Shown one piece after another: positions 1-8,111 of a stretch of 64,000 nucleotides of DNA. Below the pieces are notes generated by a model. It did no database searches, had not been told where the DNA came from, and saw nothing but the letters and a program-made list of their open reading frames with translations. Origin of the DNA: Candidatus Flexicrinis affinis (GTDB taxonomy: Bacteria; Chloroflexota; Anaerolineae; Aggregatilineales; Phototrophicaceae); contig JADJWE010000001.1 in NCBI GenBank assembly GCA_016716525.1, positions 310,001 through 374,000 on the forward strand, read 5' to 3'. The first letter of the stretch is position 1. Each line of letters starts with the position of its first letter. The translations under genes and the position numbers were made by a program.

Positions 1-29
1 CTGCTCGCTTTCTCTATAGATACACACGA

Positions 30-1208
30 TTACGTCCGGTAGCGCATGATGATCGGCTTCATGCGCTCCAACGCTTCCTTCAGCAGTTCATCGGATTGCA
101 GTACGCTGATGCGCAAATAGCCGCCCCAATTCTCGCCGAAACCGGTGCCGGGGAAGATCAGCACGCGGCCTTCGGCCAGCAGCAGGTACGACAACTCGGT
201 GGCGTGGATGCCTGTAGACGAGCTGTTCGTCCATAGGAAGAACGCGCCGCGCGGATCGCTGTAGTCGAGACCCATCGCGCTCAGGCCGTCCATCATGATC
301 TGACGGCGGCGTGCGTAGATGCGCTGGAATTCGTGAATGGCTTCGTCCGGCCCAGTGATCGCCGCCAGCGCCGCCCATTGGCTGATGCTGGCCGCGGGCC
401 CGGTGGTGATCGCCTTGACGCGCGCCATCGCGTCGATGAAGTTCACCGGCGCGGCGACATAGCCGACCCGGAACCCGGTCATCGCATAGGCTTTGGAGAA
501 CCCGTTGAGGGTGATTGTGCGATCCTCCATGCCCGGCAGCGAGCCGATGCTGAAGTGCTTCCAGTCATCGTAGACGAACTTCTCGTAAATCTCGTCCGAG
601 ATCACGATCAGATTGTGACGCTTGGCAATCTCGGCGATCTGGCGCAGACGGTCTTCGGTGACGATGCCGCCGGTCGGGTTCATCGGCGTGATGATCAGGA
701 TGGCTTTGGTTCGCGGCGTAATCGCCGCTTCGACCGCTTCGGGCCGCAGGTTGAAGGCGTCCTCATGGTCGGTCGGGACCAGCACGAACGAGCCGCCCGC
801 GCTTTCGATCGCCTCATCGTACGTCGTGTAGCGCGGATCGGGCACAAGCACCTCGTCGCCCGGGTCGAGCAGCGCCTGCATGATCAGGTACAGCGCCTCC
901 TGACCGCCGGTCGTGACGATCACGTTCTCGCGCGTAATCGACAGGCCGTTCTCGCGGCGCAGTTTCGCCGCGATCGCCTCGCGCAGGTCAGGCATGCCGA
1001 TGACCGGAGTCGTGGCGATGGCTTGCCGGCGTATGGCGTCCTCGACCGCCGACAGAATGTGCGCGGGTGTGGGCAAATCGGGATCGCCGCGCCCGAGCGC
1101 GATGGCGTCGGGATACTGCGCGGTCAACTCCATCAGCTTATACCGAAGTTGCGTACCGTTCGCCGCAACGGCGCGTACGTTCTCCGGGACGTTGGATTCC
1201 AAAGACAT
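30..1208 (-). CDS. Class I/II pyridoxal-phosphate aminotransferase
   Basis: A complete 392-residue fold-type I aminotransferase of the AspC-like family. Visible motifs are NPTG (177-180), SDEIY (D205, Y208, which contact PLP) and the Schiff-base lysine in GFSKAYAMTG (K239), followed by FRVGY. An upstream in-frame start would add 17 residues, but homology begins at MSLESNV and that ATG at 1208 is used here. It is the last gene of the leftward operon and starts 4 bp after the stop of a truncated, lysine-less aminotransferase-like gene. The amino donor and acceptor cannot be read from the sequence; context with an Ldh2-type dehydrogenase and DUF4438 proteins suggests catabolism of an unidentified amino compound. 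The family call is secure and the substrate is unknown. Confidence 0.93.
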   Translation of the reverse strand: MSLESNVPENVRAVAANGTQLRYKLMELTAQYPDAIALGRGDPDLPTPAHILSAVEDAIRRQAIATTPVIGMPDLREAIAAKLRRENGLSITRENVIVTTGGQEALYLIMQALLDPGDEVLVPDPRYTTYDEAIESAGGSFVLVPTDHEDAFNLRPEAVEAAITPRTKAILIITPMNPTGGIVTEDRLRQIAEIAKRHNLIVISDEIYEKFVYDDWKHFSIGSLPGMEDRTITLNGFSKAYAMTGFRVGYVAAPVNFIDAMARVKAITTGPAASISQWAALAAITGPDEAIHEFQRIYARRRQIMMDGLSAMGLDYSDPRGAFFLWTNSSSTGIHATELSYLLLAEGRVLIFPGTGFGENWGGYLRISVLQSDELLKEALERMKPIIMRYRT

Positions 1209-1212
1209 CGGA

Positions 1213-1929
1213 CTAACCCTCGCCTTCAGTGATGCCAAGCGCGGCCCACTGCGACACACTCGTCGTGCAGATCGTCATACTCTGCTTGTAGGCGCGCAGC
1301 TTGCCAGCCATCGATGAGCCGGCCATCCAGCCAACGCGCCACCCGGGCAGGGCACTCGATAAGCTGCCGATGCTGACGACACGCGGCGCAAGCGCCTCGC
1401 GCTGAGCAGGGTGCATCGACGCGGCGCCGGATGTATCGAAGACCACCCACCATCCATTGCTGTCAGCAACTTGGGTGAGCCGGGCAATCGTTGAAAGATC
1501 GCTGGCGGCGCTCAGTACAACCACGGCGTCACCGGACACACCCGCTTCACCGGATACGACCAGCGCGCCGAGCAGCACACCCGCCGCATGCACTTCTGGC
1601 AGACCGTCCGGGCAGATGATCGTCGTGCCGGGCTTGACCAGTAGCTTGAGCGCGACGAATCGCGCTTCGGTTGCGCCGCACGTAATGGTGACGTCGCCGG
1701 CACCGTATTCGACCTCGAAGCGTTCTTTGAGGAACCGGACCGCATACTCTCGCAGGGGCAGGATGCCGGGCCGGTCGGTGTAATGGGTGTGTCCGTCAGC
1801 CATCGCTTGCACGGCGGCCTTCGCGACGCGTTCCGGCACGTCTGCGCGGACGACCGTGTCATCCGGTGCGGGCAGGTTTGCGACCCGCGCGGCAAGCGGC
1901 CTCGCCAGCGTTTGGACTGGGTTCGTCAT
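1213..1929 (-). CDS. Truncated, lysine-less aminotransferase-like protein
   Basis: A 238-residue protein that aligns by eye with the large PLP-binding domain of aspartate-type aminotransferases (RPGILPLREYAVRFLKE, TITCGATEARFVALKLL, GWRVGW, SQWAAL). It stops where the C-terminal small domain should begin. The Schiff-base lysine is missing: the usual SxSK motif reads SLSS (S189-S192) with two residues deleted before PGWR. NPTG is also absent, while D165 is kept. It is therefore unlikely to be an active transaminase. It overlaps the upstream Ldh2 gene by ATGA and is followed 4 bp later by a complete aminotransferase, so it sits in a translated operon. It could be a regulatory or structural partner of that enzyme, or a decaying duplicate. 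Translation looks intact, with no internal stop. Confidence 0.75.
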   Translation of the reverse strand: MTNPVQTLARPLAARVANLPAPDDTVVRADVPERVAKAAVQAMADGHTHYTDRPGILPLREYAVRFLKERFEVEYGAGDVTITCGATEARFVALKLLVKPGTTIICPDGLPEVHAAGVLLGALVVSGEAGVSGDAVVVLSAASDLSTIARLTQVADSNGWWVVFDTSGAASMHPAQREALAPRVVSIGSLSSALPGWRVGWMAGSSMAGKLRAYKQSMTICTTSVSQWAALGITEGEG

Positions 1930-2993
1930 ACGACTACCTCTCGATCGAATGGGAACCCAATGCCGAGCTTGCCGGCCAGTTCCGCAAGTTGATCGAAGAT
2001 CACAGCGTCCAACTGCGCGCCGTTCTTGCGGTACTCGATTTCGCGGCGGTAATCGACCTCGCCGGGGACGAGAATTTCAGTGAATCCCGGCCGCAGCTTG
2101 GCCGCCCTGATATCCGCGATAAAGCGGTCCATCCGCGCTTTGAACTCGTCCAACGGCATGAACCACGCAATGTCGATAGCGATCATCATGTGGGATACGT
2201 CTTGCTTGGCGGGGTTCGAGTAGGGCGCGAGGCCGAAGCCACCGCCACCGAGTACGCCGGTCATCACGTCGGTGAGCATCGAAAGCCCATAGCCCTTGTA
2301 CTGCCCGATCCCGAGCAGCGCGCCCTTCATCGCAGCGGCCGGGTCGTCGGTTTCTTCGCCCTCCGGCGTCAGCGCCCAGTCGAGCGGCATCTTCTTGCCT
2401 TCGCGCTCGTACCACTGCATCATGCCTTTGCCGGCGGTCGTAAGGGCGATGTCGAGCACGACCGGAAAGTCGCCACCGGTCGGCGCCGCGATGCCCCATG
2501 GGTTCGTCCCGACGACGCCGGTTGCCGCACCCCATGGCGCCATCTCTGGTCCTGCATTCGTCATGGCGACGCCGATACACCCTTGCTCGACGGCCAGCCG
2601 CGCCGGCACCGCGGACGAGCCGAAATGCGTGCTGTCGCGTACGACGACTGTGCCGATGCCGCTGATCTTCGCCTTCTGAATCGCAAGCTCCATCGCCCGT
2701 TGTGCGACGGCCGATCCCATGCCGTTATGGCCGTTGACAAGCGCCAGCGCCGGTGACTCTTTGACGATTTCAAAGGGTGCGCCGGGGACGATGTACGTGT
2801 TTCGAATGCGTTCGTAATAGACCGGCAAACGGCGCACGCCTTGACCCTGACCCGGCAGGCAGCGGAGCTCGCTCTGCATCAGCCCACGCGTGCAATAGCG
2901 GGCCTCGTCCTCCGGTACGCCCATCGCGCGAAAAGCGCTGAAGGTGAACGACTCGAGCGCGTCGACTGGGACGCGCACCAACGTGATTCCCAT
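1926..2993 (-). CDS. Ldh2-family NAD(P)-dependent malate/L-lactate-type dehydrogenase
   Basis: A 355-residue protein of the malate/L-lactate dehydrogenase (Ldh2) family. These are NAD(P)H-dependent reductases of 2-oxo acids or cyclic imines, unrelated to classical LDH. Typical segments are visible: the STHFGSSA motif with its catalytic-region histidine, the NPWGIAAP nucleotide-binding segment, and LDIALTTAGKGMMQWYEREGK. Members act on ureidoglycolate, sulfolactate, diketogulonate or piperideine-2-carboxylate, so the exact substrate is open. The gene starts 2 bp after the VOC gene stops and overlaps the next gene by ATGA, so it is translationally coupled on both sides. Length is normal for the family (about 330-360). 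Confidence 0.9.
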   Translation of the reverse strand: MGITLVRVPVDALESFTFSAFRAMGVPEDEARYCTRGLMQSELRCLPGQGQGVRRLPVYYERIRNTYIVPGAPFEIVKESPALALVNGHNGMGSAVAQRAMELAIQKAKISGIGTVVVRDSTHFGSSAVPARLAVEQGCIGVAMTNAGPEMAPWGAATGVVGTNPWGIAAPTGGDFPVVLDIALTTAGKGMMQWYEREGKKMPLDWALTPEGEETDDPAAAMKGALLGIGQYKGYGLSMLTDVMTGVLGGGGFGLAPYSNPAKQDVSHMMIAIDIAWFMPLDEFKARMDRFIADIRAAKLRPGFTEILVPGEVDYRREIEYRKNGAQLDAVIFDQLAELAGKLGIGFPFDREVVV

Positions 2994-2995
2994 CC

Positions 2996-3463
2996 CTAGA
3001 TTCCCTTGATGGCCTTGTATTCCTCAAGCTGCTCGGGCGTGTACACCTGCATCAGTTCCAGCTCGATGCCGCCGGCTTCCTGCTCAAGGAAGGCGACCCA
3101 GCCCTCGGGGTGGAGATGACTTCCCGTGACCTTGCACGCGCTGCACTCCTTGAGCGTGGCGCCGTGTGCCTGCGCTTCGGCCAGCGCCGCGTCGATATCC
3201 GGCACCGCATAGCAGATGTGGTGCAGCCCCTCGTAGCCGCGCTCCTTGATCCACGCATCGAAGCGCCCGCCTTCGTCCATCGACTGACAGAGCTGATATT
3301 CGACATCACCGACGTTGAAGATTGCCACGCGGTTGCGCGACTTCGGGTAGTCGTGAATCTGTCCGTCCAGCCCGACGCCGAGGTACTGCTGGTACTGCTT
3401 CATCGCGAGCTCTGCGTCCTTGACTGCGAACGCCATATGCTTGATGTACCGACCGTCTGTCAT
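2996..3463 (-). CDS. VOC (glyoxalase/bleomycin-resistance) superfamily protein
   Basis: A 155-residue metal-dependent VOC-fold protein made of two beta-alpha-beta-beta-beta modules. Candidate metal ligands are the His in IKHMAFAV (N-terminal module), the Glu in VEYQLCQ, the His pair in LHHICYAV and the Glu in GIELELMQ. This resembles methylmalonyl-CoA epimerase and glyoxalase I. The ATG is preceded by AGGAG at good spacing. It lies between the DUF4438 pair and the Ldh2 dehydrogenase and is probably an isomerase, epimerase or lyase of the same unknown pathway. The fold is certain; the reaction is not. Confidence 0.87.
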   Translation of the reverse strand: MTDGRYIKHMAFAVKDAELAMKQYQQYLGVGLDGQIHDYPKSRNRVAIFNVGDVEYQLCQSMDEGGRFDAWIKERGYEGLHHICYAVPDIDAALAEAQAHGATLKECSACKVTGSHLHPEGWVAFLEQEAGGIELELMQVYTPEQLEEYKAIKGI

Positions 3464-3472
3464 GACACGCTC

Positions 3473-4363
3473 CTAATCCTTGAGCCCGAAGATATCTTTG
3501 ATGTTGACACTGCCGCTGACGATCGGGTTGATCCCCCCAGCCATGCTGGTCATCAGCAAGGTGACGCCGGGGCCGTAACCGGCGCGCGGGCTGTCGCCTT
3601 GGCCGATCACGCCGATGCCGACCGCGCCGCGCAGGTAGCCGTGGTTCCAACTGCTGTCGTAGTCCGATAGCGCAACGACATCGCCCAAGCGCAACGAATC
3701 GAGGCCGGCCTCTTTCAGTGCCGCCTTGTCGGCCGTTTGGATGTGCAGCGATCCGCCCTCGCTGGTGAGGCCAGCGCCCGCGCCTAACAGGTGCGCCGGC
3801 ACATGGCCGACGACCGAGACGTTTAGCTTGCCGTCCGGTCCGGTCGTCGCTTCCAAGCCGTTGAGCAGTTCCGGCGAACAGCTCTTCAGCATCACGCCGG
3901 GGTGGTCGGCCAGTTCCAGCCCGACGCCCATCGCACGGACGACGATCTTGTCGCCAATCGCCATCTTCTCGCGCACTGCCTTTTCGAAGTGAATGATGAC
4001 GTGTTCGGAAAAGCGGCCCGATTTACCGGTAACGACCCCGCGCGCGCCTTTTGCCTCGCCGGTCATCACGACGGCCGTGTTGCCCACGCAGGCGAGGATG
4101 TTCAGGCCGCGGTTGCCGGTGTCGTCCTTCAGCGAGATGCTCACGCCCGGATGCACCGTATCGGCAAGCCAGCCATACGCGGAGTCCCCGACCGAGACGT
4201 TGTATACGATGCCGCCGTAAGCCGGCAGCAGGAACGGACGCCCCTCGCTGTCCAGCCGATATGGTTCGGCCGGCAGGCCGGGAAACCCCGGCGATGCGAT
4301 CTGCCCCATGACGGAAACGCAAATCACTTTGTCGGCGTTGGAGCGAAGCGTTGTCGAAGTCAT
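3473..4363 (-). CDS. DUF4438 domain protein (copy 2)
   Basis: A 296-residue protein that I recognise as DUF4438, an uncharacterised family with a structural-genomics member from Thermotoga. Family-like segments are GGIVYNVSVGDSAYGWLADTVHPG near the N-terminus (quoted in part), NILACVGNTAVVMTGEAKG, GDKIVVRAMGVGLEL, and the C-terminal block around RLGDVVALSDYDSSWNHGY and GVIGQGDS. The start is the ATG at 4363, which overlaps the stop of the upstream paralogue by ATGA. A longer reading frame from 4501 only adds low-complexity sequence translated antiphase to that gene. Function is unknown. The regulated operon and the dehydrogenase and aminotransferase neighbours suggest an enzyme or substrate-binding role in catabolism (inference). 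Confidence 0.85.
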   Translation of the reverse strand: MTSTTLRSNADKVICVSVMGQIASPGFPGLPAEPYRLDSEGRPFLLPAYGGIVYNVSVGDSAYGWLADTVHPGVSISLKDDTGNRGLNILACVGNTAVVMTGEAKGARGVVTGKSGRFSEHVIIHFEKAVREKMAIGDKIVVRAMGVGLELADHPGVMLKSCSPELLNGLEATTGPDGKLNVSVVGHVPAHLLGAGAGLTSEGGSLHIQTADKAALKEAGLDSLRLGDVVALSDYDSSWNHGYLRGAVGIGVIGQGDSPRAGYGPGVTLLMTSMAGGINPIVSGSVNIKDIFGLKD

Positions 4364-5235
4364 GCCGGGTGTCCAATCTGAAGGTAGTTGGCGATGTTCG
4401 CGCGCGGGTCGATAACCCATTCGATGACCGGTTCCGGTGCGGTCATGACCGTCAGGATGCCGGGGCCATGGCCGGTCATCACCGAGTCGCCATGGATGCA
4501 CAGCCCGATCGTCACCGCACCCTTGCGGAAGCCGCGGCCATAGCGGTGATCGTGGTCGGGGATGACGACGAGATCGCCGAGCCGCATTTGGTCTATGCCG
4601 AGGTCGGCCATCAGCCTTCGATCGCCTGACATCAAGTCCTGATCGACGTACTCGGAGTTCAGTTCTGCGCCCGATCCCATGATCCGGGGAGGCAGCTCCA
4701 TCGTCACCGGCACGCGAATCTTCGGCCCCGAAGGTGTGTCGATCTGTTCAAGCGGGATGGCGTTGAGCAGGGTGGGGCTGAGCTTCTTGATCTCGATCTG
4801 CGGAAAATCGGTGAACATGAGCCCGCGGCCGAGCGCCACAATCTGGATCGGGTCTCCGACACACAGCAGCTCGTTGGTCTCGGGCGCAAAATCGACAAGG
4901 ATGCGCGCGTGCTCGCCGGTCACCACGCCCTCTGCGCCCTTTGCCAGCCCGCCCATGACGATCGCGCGGTTGCCCATGCACGTCAGATAATGCAGCGCGA
5001 ACTCCGCGGCTGCGTCCGGGTTGGCGATCGACGAGCCCGGTTCGACGTGATCGCCGGCCCAGCCGAACGCCGGGTCTCCGACGCGTGCGTTGTACACCAC
5101 GCCGGACATACCGGGCCATACGCGCCCGATTCCGCTGTTGTCCAGCGTATAGCCGGGATAGCGCAGGCTGGGTTGGGAGATATTGCCGGTCACCGCCATG
5201 GCGACCAAGTGTGATTCGTTGGTGGCGGGTCTCAT
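4360..5235 (-). CDS. DUF4438 domain protein (copy 1)
   Basis: A 291-residue paralogue of the next gene. It shares GVVYNARVGDPAFGWAGDHV, YLTCMGNRAIVMGGLAKGAEGVVTG, GDPIQIVALGRGL, the DFPQIEIKKLSP stretch, RLGDLVVIPDHDHRYGRGF and IHGDSVMTGHGPG. It is the first gene of the leftward operon. The leader from the predicted transcription start near 5349 is about 114 nt, and GAAGGA lies roughly 10 nt before the ATG. The two copies differ enough that they may have distinct substrates or form a hetero-oligomer. DUF4438 has no assigned reaction that I know of. The conserved D/H/G-rich C-terminal motifs suggest ligand or metal binding, which is speculative. Confidence 0.86.
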   Translation of the reverse strand: MRPATNESHLVAMAVTGNISQPSLRYPGYTLDNSGIGRVWPGMSGVVYNARVGDPAFGWAGDHVEPGSSIANPDAAAEFALHYLTCMGNRAIVMGGLAKGAEGVVTGEHARILVDFAPETNELLCVGDPIQIVALGRGLMFTDFPQIEIKKLSPTLLNAIPLEQIDTPSGPKIRVPVTMELPPRIMGSGAELNSEYVDQDLMSGDRRLMADLGIDQMRLGDLVVIPDHDHRYGRGFRKGAVTIGLCIHGDSVMTGHGPGILTVMTAPEPVIEWVIDPRANIANYLQIGHPA

Positions 5236-5280
5236 CGGTGCGCAATCCTTCGCAGTTCGAGGGGATTTCTAGCGAGTTGC

Positions 5281-5309
5281 TTGACACCCCGGCGGGGACA
5301 TGTTACTTT
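5281..5309 (+). promoter_or_regulatory. Promoter of the GntR-dpp operon
   Basis: TTGACA at 5281-5286, a 17-bp spacer, then TACTTT at 5304-5309 with a TG-N extended -10 (5301-5303). The predicted start is near 5316 and the leader about 72 nt. It faces the leftward promoter, so the two transcripts would overlap. Confidence 0.65.
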
Positions 5310-5328
5310 CTCCGCCAATTCCTGTATG

Positions 5329-5352
5329 TTGTCGACAATTTACAGTCGACAC
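5329..5352. promoter_or_regulatory. Paired GTCGAC operator, probable GntR/FCD repressor site
   Basis: A perfect 10-bp palindrome TTGTCGACAA lies at 5329-5338. A second GTCGAC core lies at 5345-5350, 14 bp further on. The GT-CG-AC layout fits the TnGTnnnACnA-like sites of FadR/FCD-type GntR regulators. The sites lie just downstream of the rightward start and over the start of the leftward promoter, where a bound repressor would block both. Confidence 0.65.
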
Positions 5353-5355
5353 GGA

Positions 5356-5383
5356 ATTATAACTTCGGGCGTAGGGTTGTCAA
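5356..5383 (-). promoter_or_regulatory. Promoter of the DUF4438-aminotransferase operon
   Basis: On the minus strand, TTGACA (5383-5378), a 16-bp spacer and a consensus TATAAT (5361-5356). The predicted start is near 5349, inside the second GTCGAC core. Near-consensus boxes suggest a strong promoter held under repression. The -35 box overlaps the weak ribosome-binding region of the divergently transcribed regulator gene. Confidence 0.7.
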
Positions 5384-5387
5384 GCAA

Positions 5388-6065
5388 ATGGCAGAGTTGA
5401 ACCTGCAGCAGATCGAAAACAAGCCCTTGCGCGAGAAAATCGTGGACGTGCTGCGCGATATGCTTATCAGCGGCGAACTGAAGCCCGGCCAGCCGCTGGT
5501 CGAAAGCAAGATCGCCAGCCAAATGGGCGTCAGCCGCGTGCCGGTGCGCGAGGCCATTCAAGCCCTGAGTTCCGAGGGGTTGGTCGAGATTACACCCTAT
5601 CGCGGGGCGGTCGTTCGCCGACTGACCCGGCGCGATATCGAGGAGTTGTACAGCCTGCGCGCGGTGCTCGAGTCGTTCGCCATCCAGCGCATCGTCGCGT
5701 GCCCCAGCGCAGACGTGGTCGATCGCCTGACGAAATGCTTCGAGGACATGCTCTCGGCTGCCCGTGCCAACGAATTGAACCGCGTCAACCAGATCGACCG
5801 CGAGTTTCACGACACGTTGATCGAACTGGCAGACCACAACCTGCTGAGCCTCACGTGGAGCAGCGTATCGATGCGCGTGCGACAGGTGATGGCGCTGCGC
5901 AATCGCCAGAACGCCGACCTTACGCAGGTCGCGTACAACCATCAGCCGATCATCGAGGCGATTGCGGCAAAGAATGAAGAGGAGGCCATCCGCCTTATCC
6001 GAATCCATGTCGCATCCAGCGGAGACCTGCTGGCCGAGATGTGGGACGACGAGGGCGAAGACTAA
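5388..6065 (+). CDS. GntR-family (FCD/FadR type) transcriptional regulator
   Basis: A 225-residue regulator. The N-terminal winged helix (about 10-75) includes REKIVDVLRDMLISGELKPG and the recognition region SQMGVSRVPVREAIQALSSEG. The C-terminal all-helical FCD ligand domain carries metal-ligand-type residues in DREFHDTLIELADHNLL and in IRIHVASSGD. FCD regulators usually bind small organic or sugar acids and act as repressors. The start is the ATG at 5388; longer readings enter the operator region. It sits beside the paired GTCGAC operator and heads an operon with sugar-modifying enzymes and a transporter, so it probably autoregulates and controls the divergent DUF4438 operon. The next gene begins on the last base of its stop (TAATG). 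Confidence 0.93.
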   Translation: MAELNLQQIENKPLREKIVDVLRDMLISGELKPGQPLVESKIASQMGVSRVPVREAIQALSSEGLVEITPYRGAVVRRLTRRDIEELYSLRAVLESFAIQRIVACPSADVVDRLTKCFEDMLSAARANELNRVNQIDREFHDTLIELADHNLLSLTWSSVSMRVRQVMALRNRQNADLTQVAYNHQPIIEAIAAKNEEEAIRLIRIHVASSGDLLAEMWDDEGED

Positions 6066-6997
6066 TGAGGGAGCGGGTGCTGGTTACCGGCGCAGGCGGC
6101 TTCGTCTGCCGGTACGTCGTAGAAGCGCTGGCGGTGACGGGGATGAGAGTCATCGCCGTCGATCAATCCTTCGACAGCGATCTGGCGCAGCGTTGGAAGA
6201 GCCTCCCGATCGAGCTGTTGTCGAACGACTGCCGGTCGCTTCCGCGAGTGCCGGTGGACTATGTCGTTCACGGCGCCGCGTTGACCGCGGGGCCCGAAGA
6301 AGCGAACCAGTCGCCAATCGAAAACTACCGTGCAAACCTCGATCCGGCGCTCGACGTGCTCCAATGGGCGGCGGCCGCTGGGGCCAAGCGAACAATCGTC
6401 GTTAGTTCGTCGGCGGTGTTCCGCGGCAGCCCGGAGTCGGTCTACACCGAAGAGACGCTGCCCGTTGCGACCGGTACCTACATGGCGGCCAAGCGCGCGA
6501 TCGAACTGGTCGCGCAAACGCTGCGCACAGACTACGGACAGGACGTCGTGAGTATCCGCCTTGGCAGCGTCTACGGCCCGACCGAAATCGCGCGTGAGAC
6601 CCGCCCGCGCGTTAGCCGCGTGATGCGACTGCTGCACGACGCGATGTCGCAGCGCGTTCTGCGCGTCCCATCCGATGGCGATCGCATGGATTGGACGTAC
6701 GCGCCCGACATCGGGCAGGCGCTTGTCGCGCTTCTGGGCGCGCCATCCCTCAATCACGACTTGTATCACGTCACATCGGGCGAGGCGCTCACCGACCTTG
6801 AGATCGCGCGCGCTGTCGCGGCCGTGTTGCCGGGCGCGGACGTGGAACTCCTAGACCCGCAGGTTCCGCCGTATCGCGGCGCGATGACCGGCACCCGGCT
6901 TGCGCACGATACCGGTTTCAATGCGTGGACATCCTTCCGCGACGGACTTGCCTCAGTGGTCATGTGGCTTCAGCAAGAAAGCGAGCGTGTCCCATGA
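6065..6997 (+). CDS. NAD-dependent epimerase/dehydratase (extended SDR)
   Basis: A 310-residue extended SDR. The Rossmann motif TGAGGF (8-13) is followed by D33 of AVD, the catalytic region VVSSSAVF, and Y139xxxK143 in TYMAAK. The C-terminal half, with the sequence DRMDWTYAPDIGQAL, resembles nucleotide-sugar or uronate epimerases/dehydratases. The ATG overlaps the stop of the regulator (TAATG) and its own stop overlaps the next gene (ATGA), so translation is coupled. It probably modifies a sugar or sugar acid imported by the neighbouring transporter. Specificity cannot be read. Confidence 0.88.
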   Translation: MRERVLVTGAGGFVCRYVVEALAVTGMRVIAVDQSFDSDLAQRWKSLPIELLSNDCRSLPRVPVDYVVHGAALTAGPEEANQSPIENYRANLDPALDVLQWAAAAGAKRTIVVSSSAVFRGSPESVYTEETLPVATGTYMAAKRAIELVAQTLRTDYGQDVVSIRLGSVYGPTEIARETRPRVSRVMRLLHDAMSQRVLRVPSDGDRMDWTYAPDIGQALVALLGAPSLNHDLYHVTSGEALTDLEIARAVAAVLPGADVELLDPQVPPYRGAMTGTRLAHDTGFNAWTSFRDGLASVVMWLQQESERVP

Positions 6998-8040
6998 CGC
7001 TGCGCGTGATTGTCGCCGGTCTCGGCGTGCGCGGCCTGCACTGGGCCGAAGTGCTGCACCGGTCGCCGCGGTGTGAGATCGCCGCATGGGTCGATCCGAA
7101 CCCGGCGGCCATCGACCGTGCTTCCAGCAAGTACGGTCAGCGCCCCGCGTATTCGAGCGCCGAGGAAGCGATCGCCGCTGTGTCGGATGCCGATGCGCTG
7201 GTGCTCGCCAATCCGCCGGTGGGCCGCGAACGCCAAGTGCGTGCGGCGGTGGAACGCGGTATGCCGATGCTGATCGAGAAGCCGTTGGCGCTGAGTGTGT
7301 CTGAAGCCGCGATCCTCACCGAAATCGGCGAGCAGGCAGGCGTCCCGATCATGGTCGGGCTGAACTTTCGCTATCTCGGGGTTACGACCGCCGTGCGAAA
7401 GATCCTCGCCGACGGGCTGGTCGGCGCGCCTTCGTTCGCGCGCTTCACCTATGAACGCTGGCGTGACGGCAACCGTCCCGACTTGAACAAGTACCCGCTG
7501 ACGATGGATCAGCCCATGCTGTGGGAACAATCGATCCATCATTTCGACCTGCTGCGCTTCGTCTATCAGGCGGAGCCTGTCAGCGTGATATGTCATACGT
7601 GGAATCCCCCGTGGAGCATGTATGCCAGCGACGCGAACGTCGCTGCGTTGTTCGACTTCGGCGGCGGACTGATCGTTAACTATCAAGGCACGTGGCAGAG
7701 CGGTTGGACCGAGCCGCGCTTCGAATGGCGTACGGACTGCACCAACGGCGTGCTTAGCCAGCAGCACCAGTTCGGCGACCTCTACTGTGCGCAGAAGTTC
7801 GATGCGGCGCTCACGCCGGTCGATCTTCCACCTCACGAGCAGTGGATCACGGAGACCTCCGGACTGCTCGATGCGTTCGTGGATACTGTGGTTGATCAGA
7901 AACCACTGGAATGCAGCGCCCGCGACCACCTTCATTCACTCGCAATGGTGGAGGCCTGCATCGTGTCCAGTCGGGAGCGCCGTCTGGTGACTCTCGACGA
8001 ACAGCTTGCGTCAATCGGCCTTCGAACGAAAGGAGCATGA
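6994..8040 (+). CDS. Gfo/Idh/MocA-family oxidoreductase (first copy)
   Basis: A 348-residue NAD(P)-dependent sugar/inositol dehydrogenase-type protein. The N-terminal Rossmann fold begins with VIVAGLGVRGLHWAEVL, and the hallmark EKP motif is in MLIEKPLALS. The C-terminal alpha/beta domain holds WEQSIHHFDLLRF, where the HxxD-like catalytic His/Asp lie. The start ATG overlaps the preceding stop (ATGA). It is one of two Gfo/Idh/MocA genes in this operon; the two are not close copies. It likely oxidises a cyclitol or (amino)sugar carbon, consistent with the aminotransferase and SDR further down the operon. Confidence 0.9.
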   Translation: MTLRVIVAGLGVRGLHWAEVLHRSPRCEIAAWVDPNPAAIDRASSKYGQRPAYSSAEEAIAAVSDADALVLANPPVGRERQVRAAVERGMPMLIEKPLALSVSEAAILTEIGEQAGVPIMVGLNFRYLGVTTAVRKILADGLVGAPSFARFTYERWRDGNRPDLNKYPLTMDQPMLWEQSIHHFDLLRFVYQAEPVSVICHTWNPPWSMYASDANVAALFDFGGGLIVNYQGTWQSGWTEPRFEWRTDCTNGVLSQQHQFGDLYCAQKFDAALTPVDLPPHEQWITETSGLLDAFVDTVVDQKPLECSARDHLHSLAMVEACIVSSRERRLVTLDEQLASIGLRTKGA

Positions 8041-8111
8041 CTATCGACCACATCGCAGCGAGATTCCGACATGCCACGCCACCTGATGTATTGAGTTAGG
8101 AGACAGACCCG

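Noticed and set aside
1..29. A terminator after the first aminotransferase gene
   Set aside because: Only 29 bases remain and they contain no hairpin.
1208..1929. A frameshifted full-length aminotransferase
   Set aside because: No small-domain remnant follows the stop in any frame; the next gene starts its own complete protein 4 bp later.
4364..4501. A 46-residue N-terminal extension of the second DUF4438 protein
   Set aside because: The extension is Arg/His/Pro-rich, antiphase to the upstream paralogue, and the ATGA overlap gives a better start.
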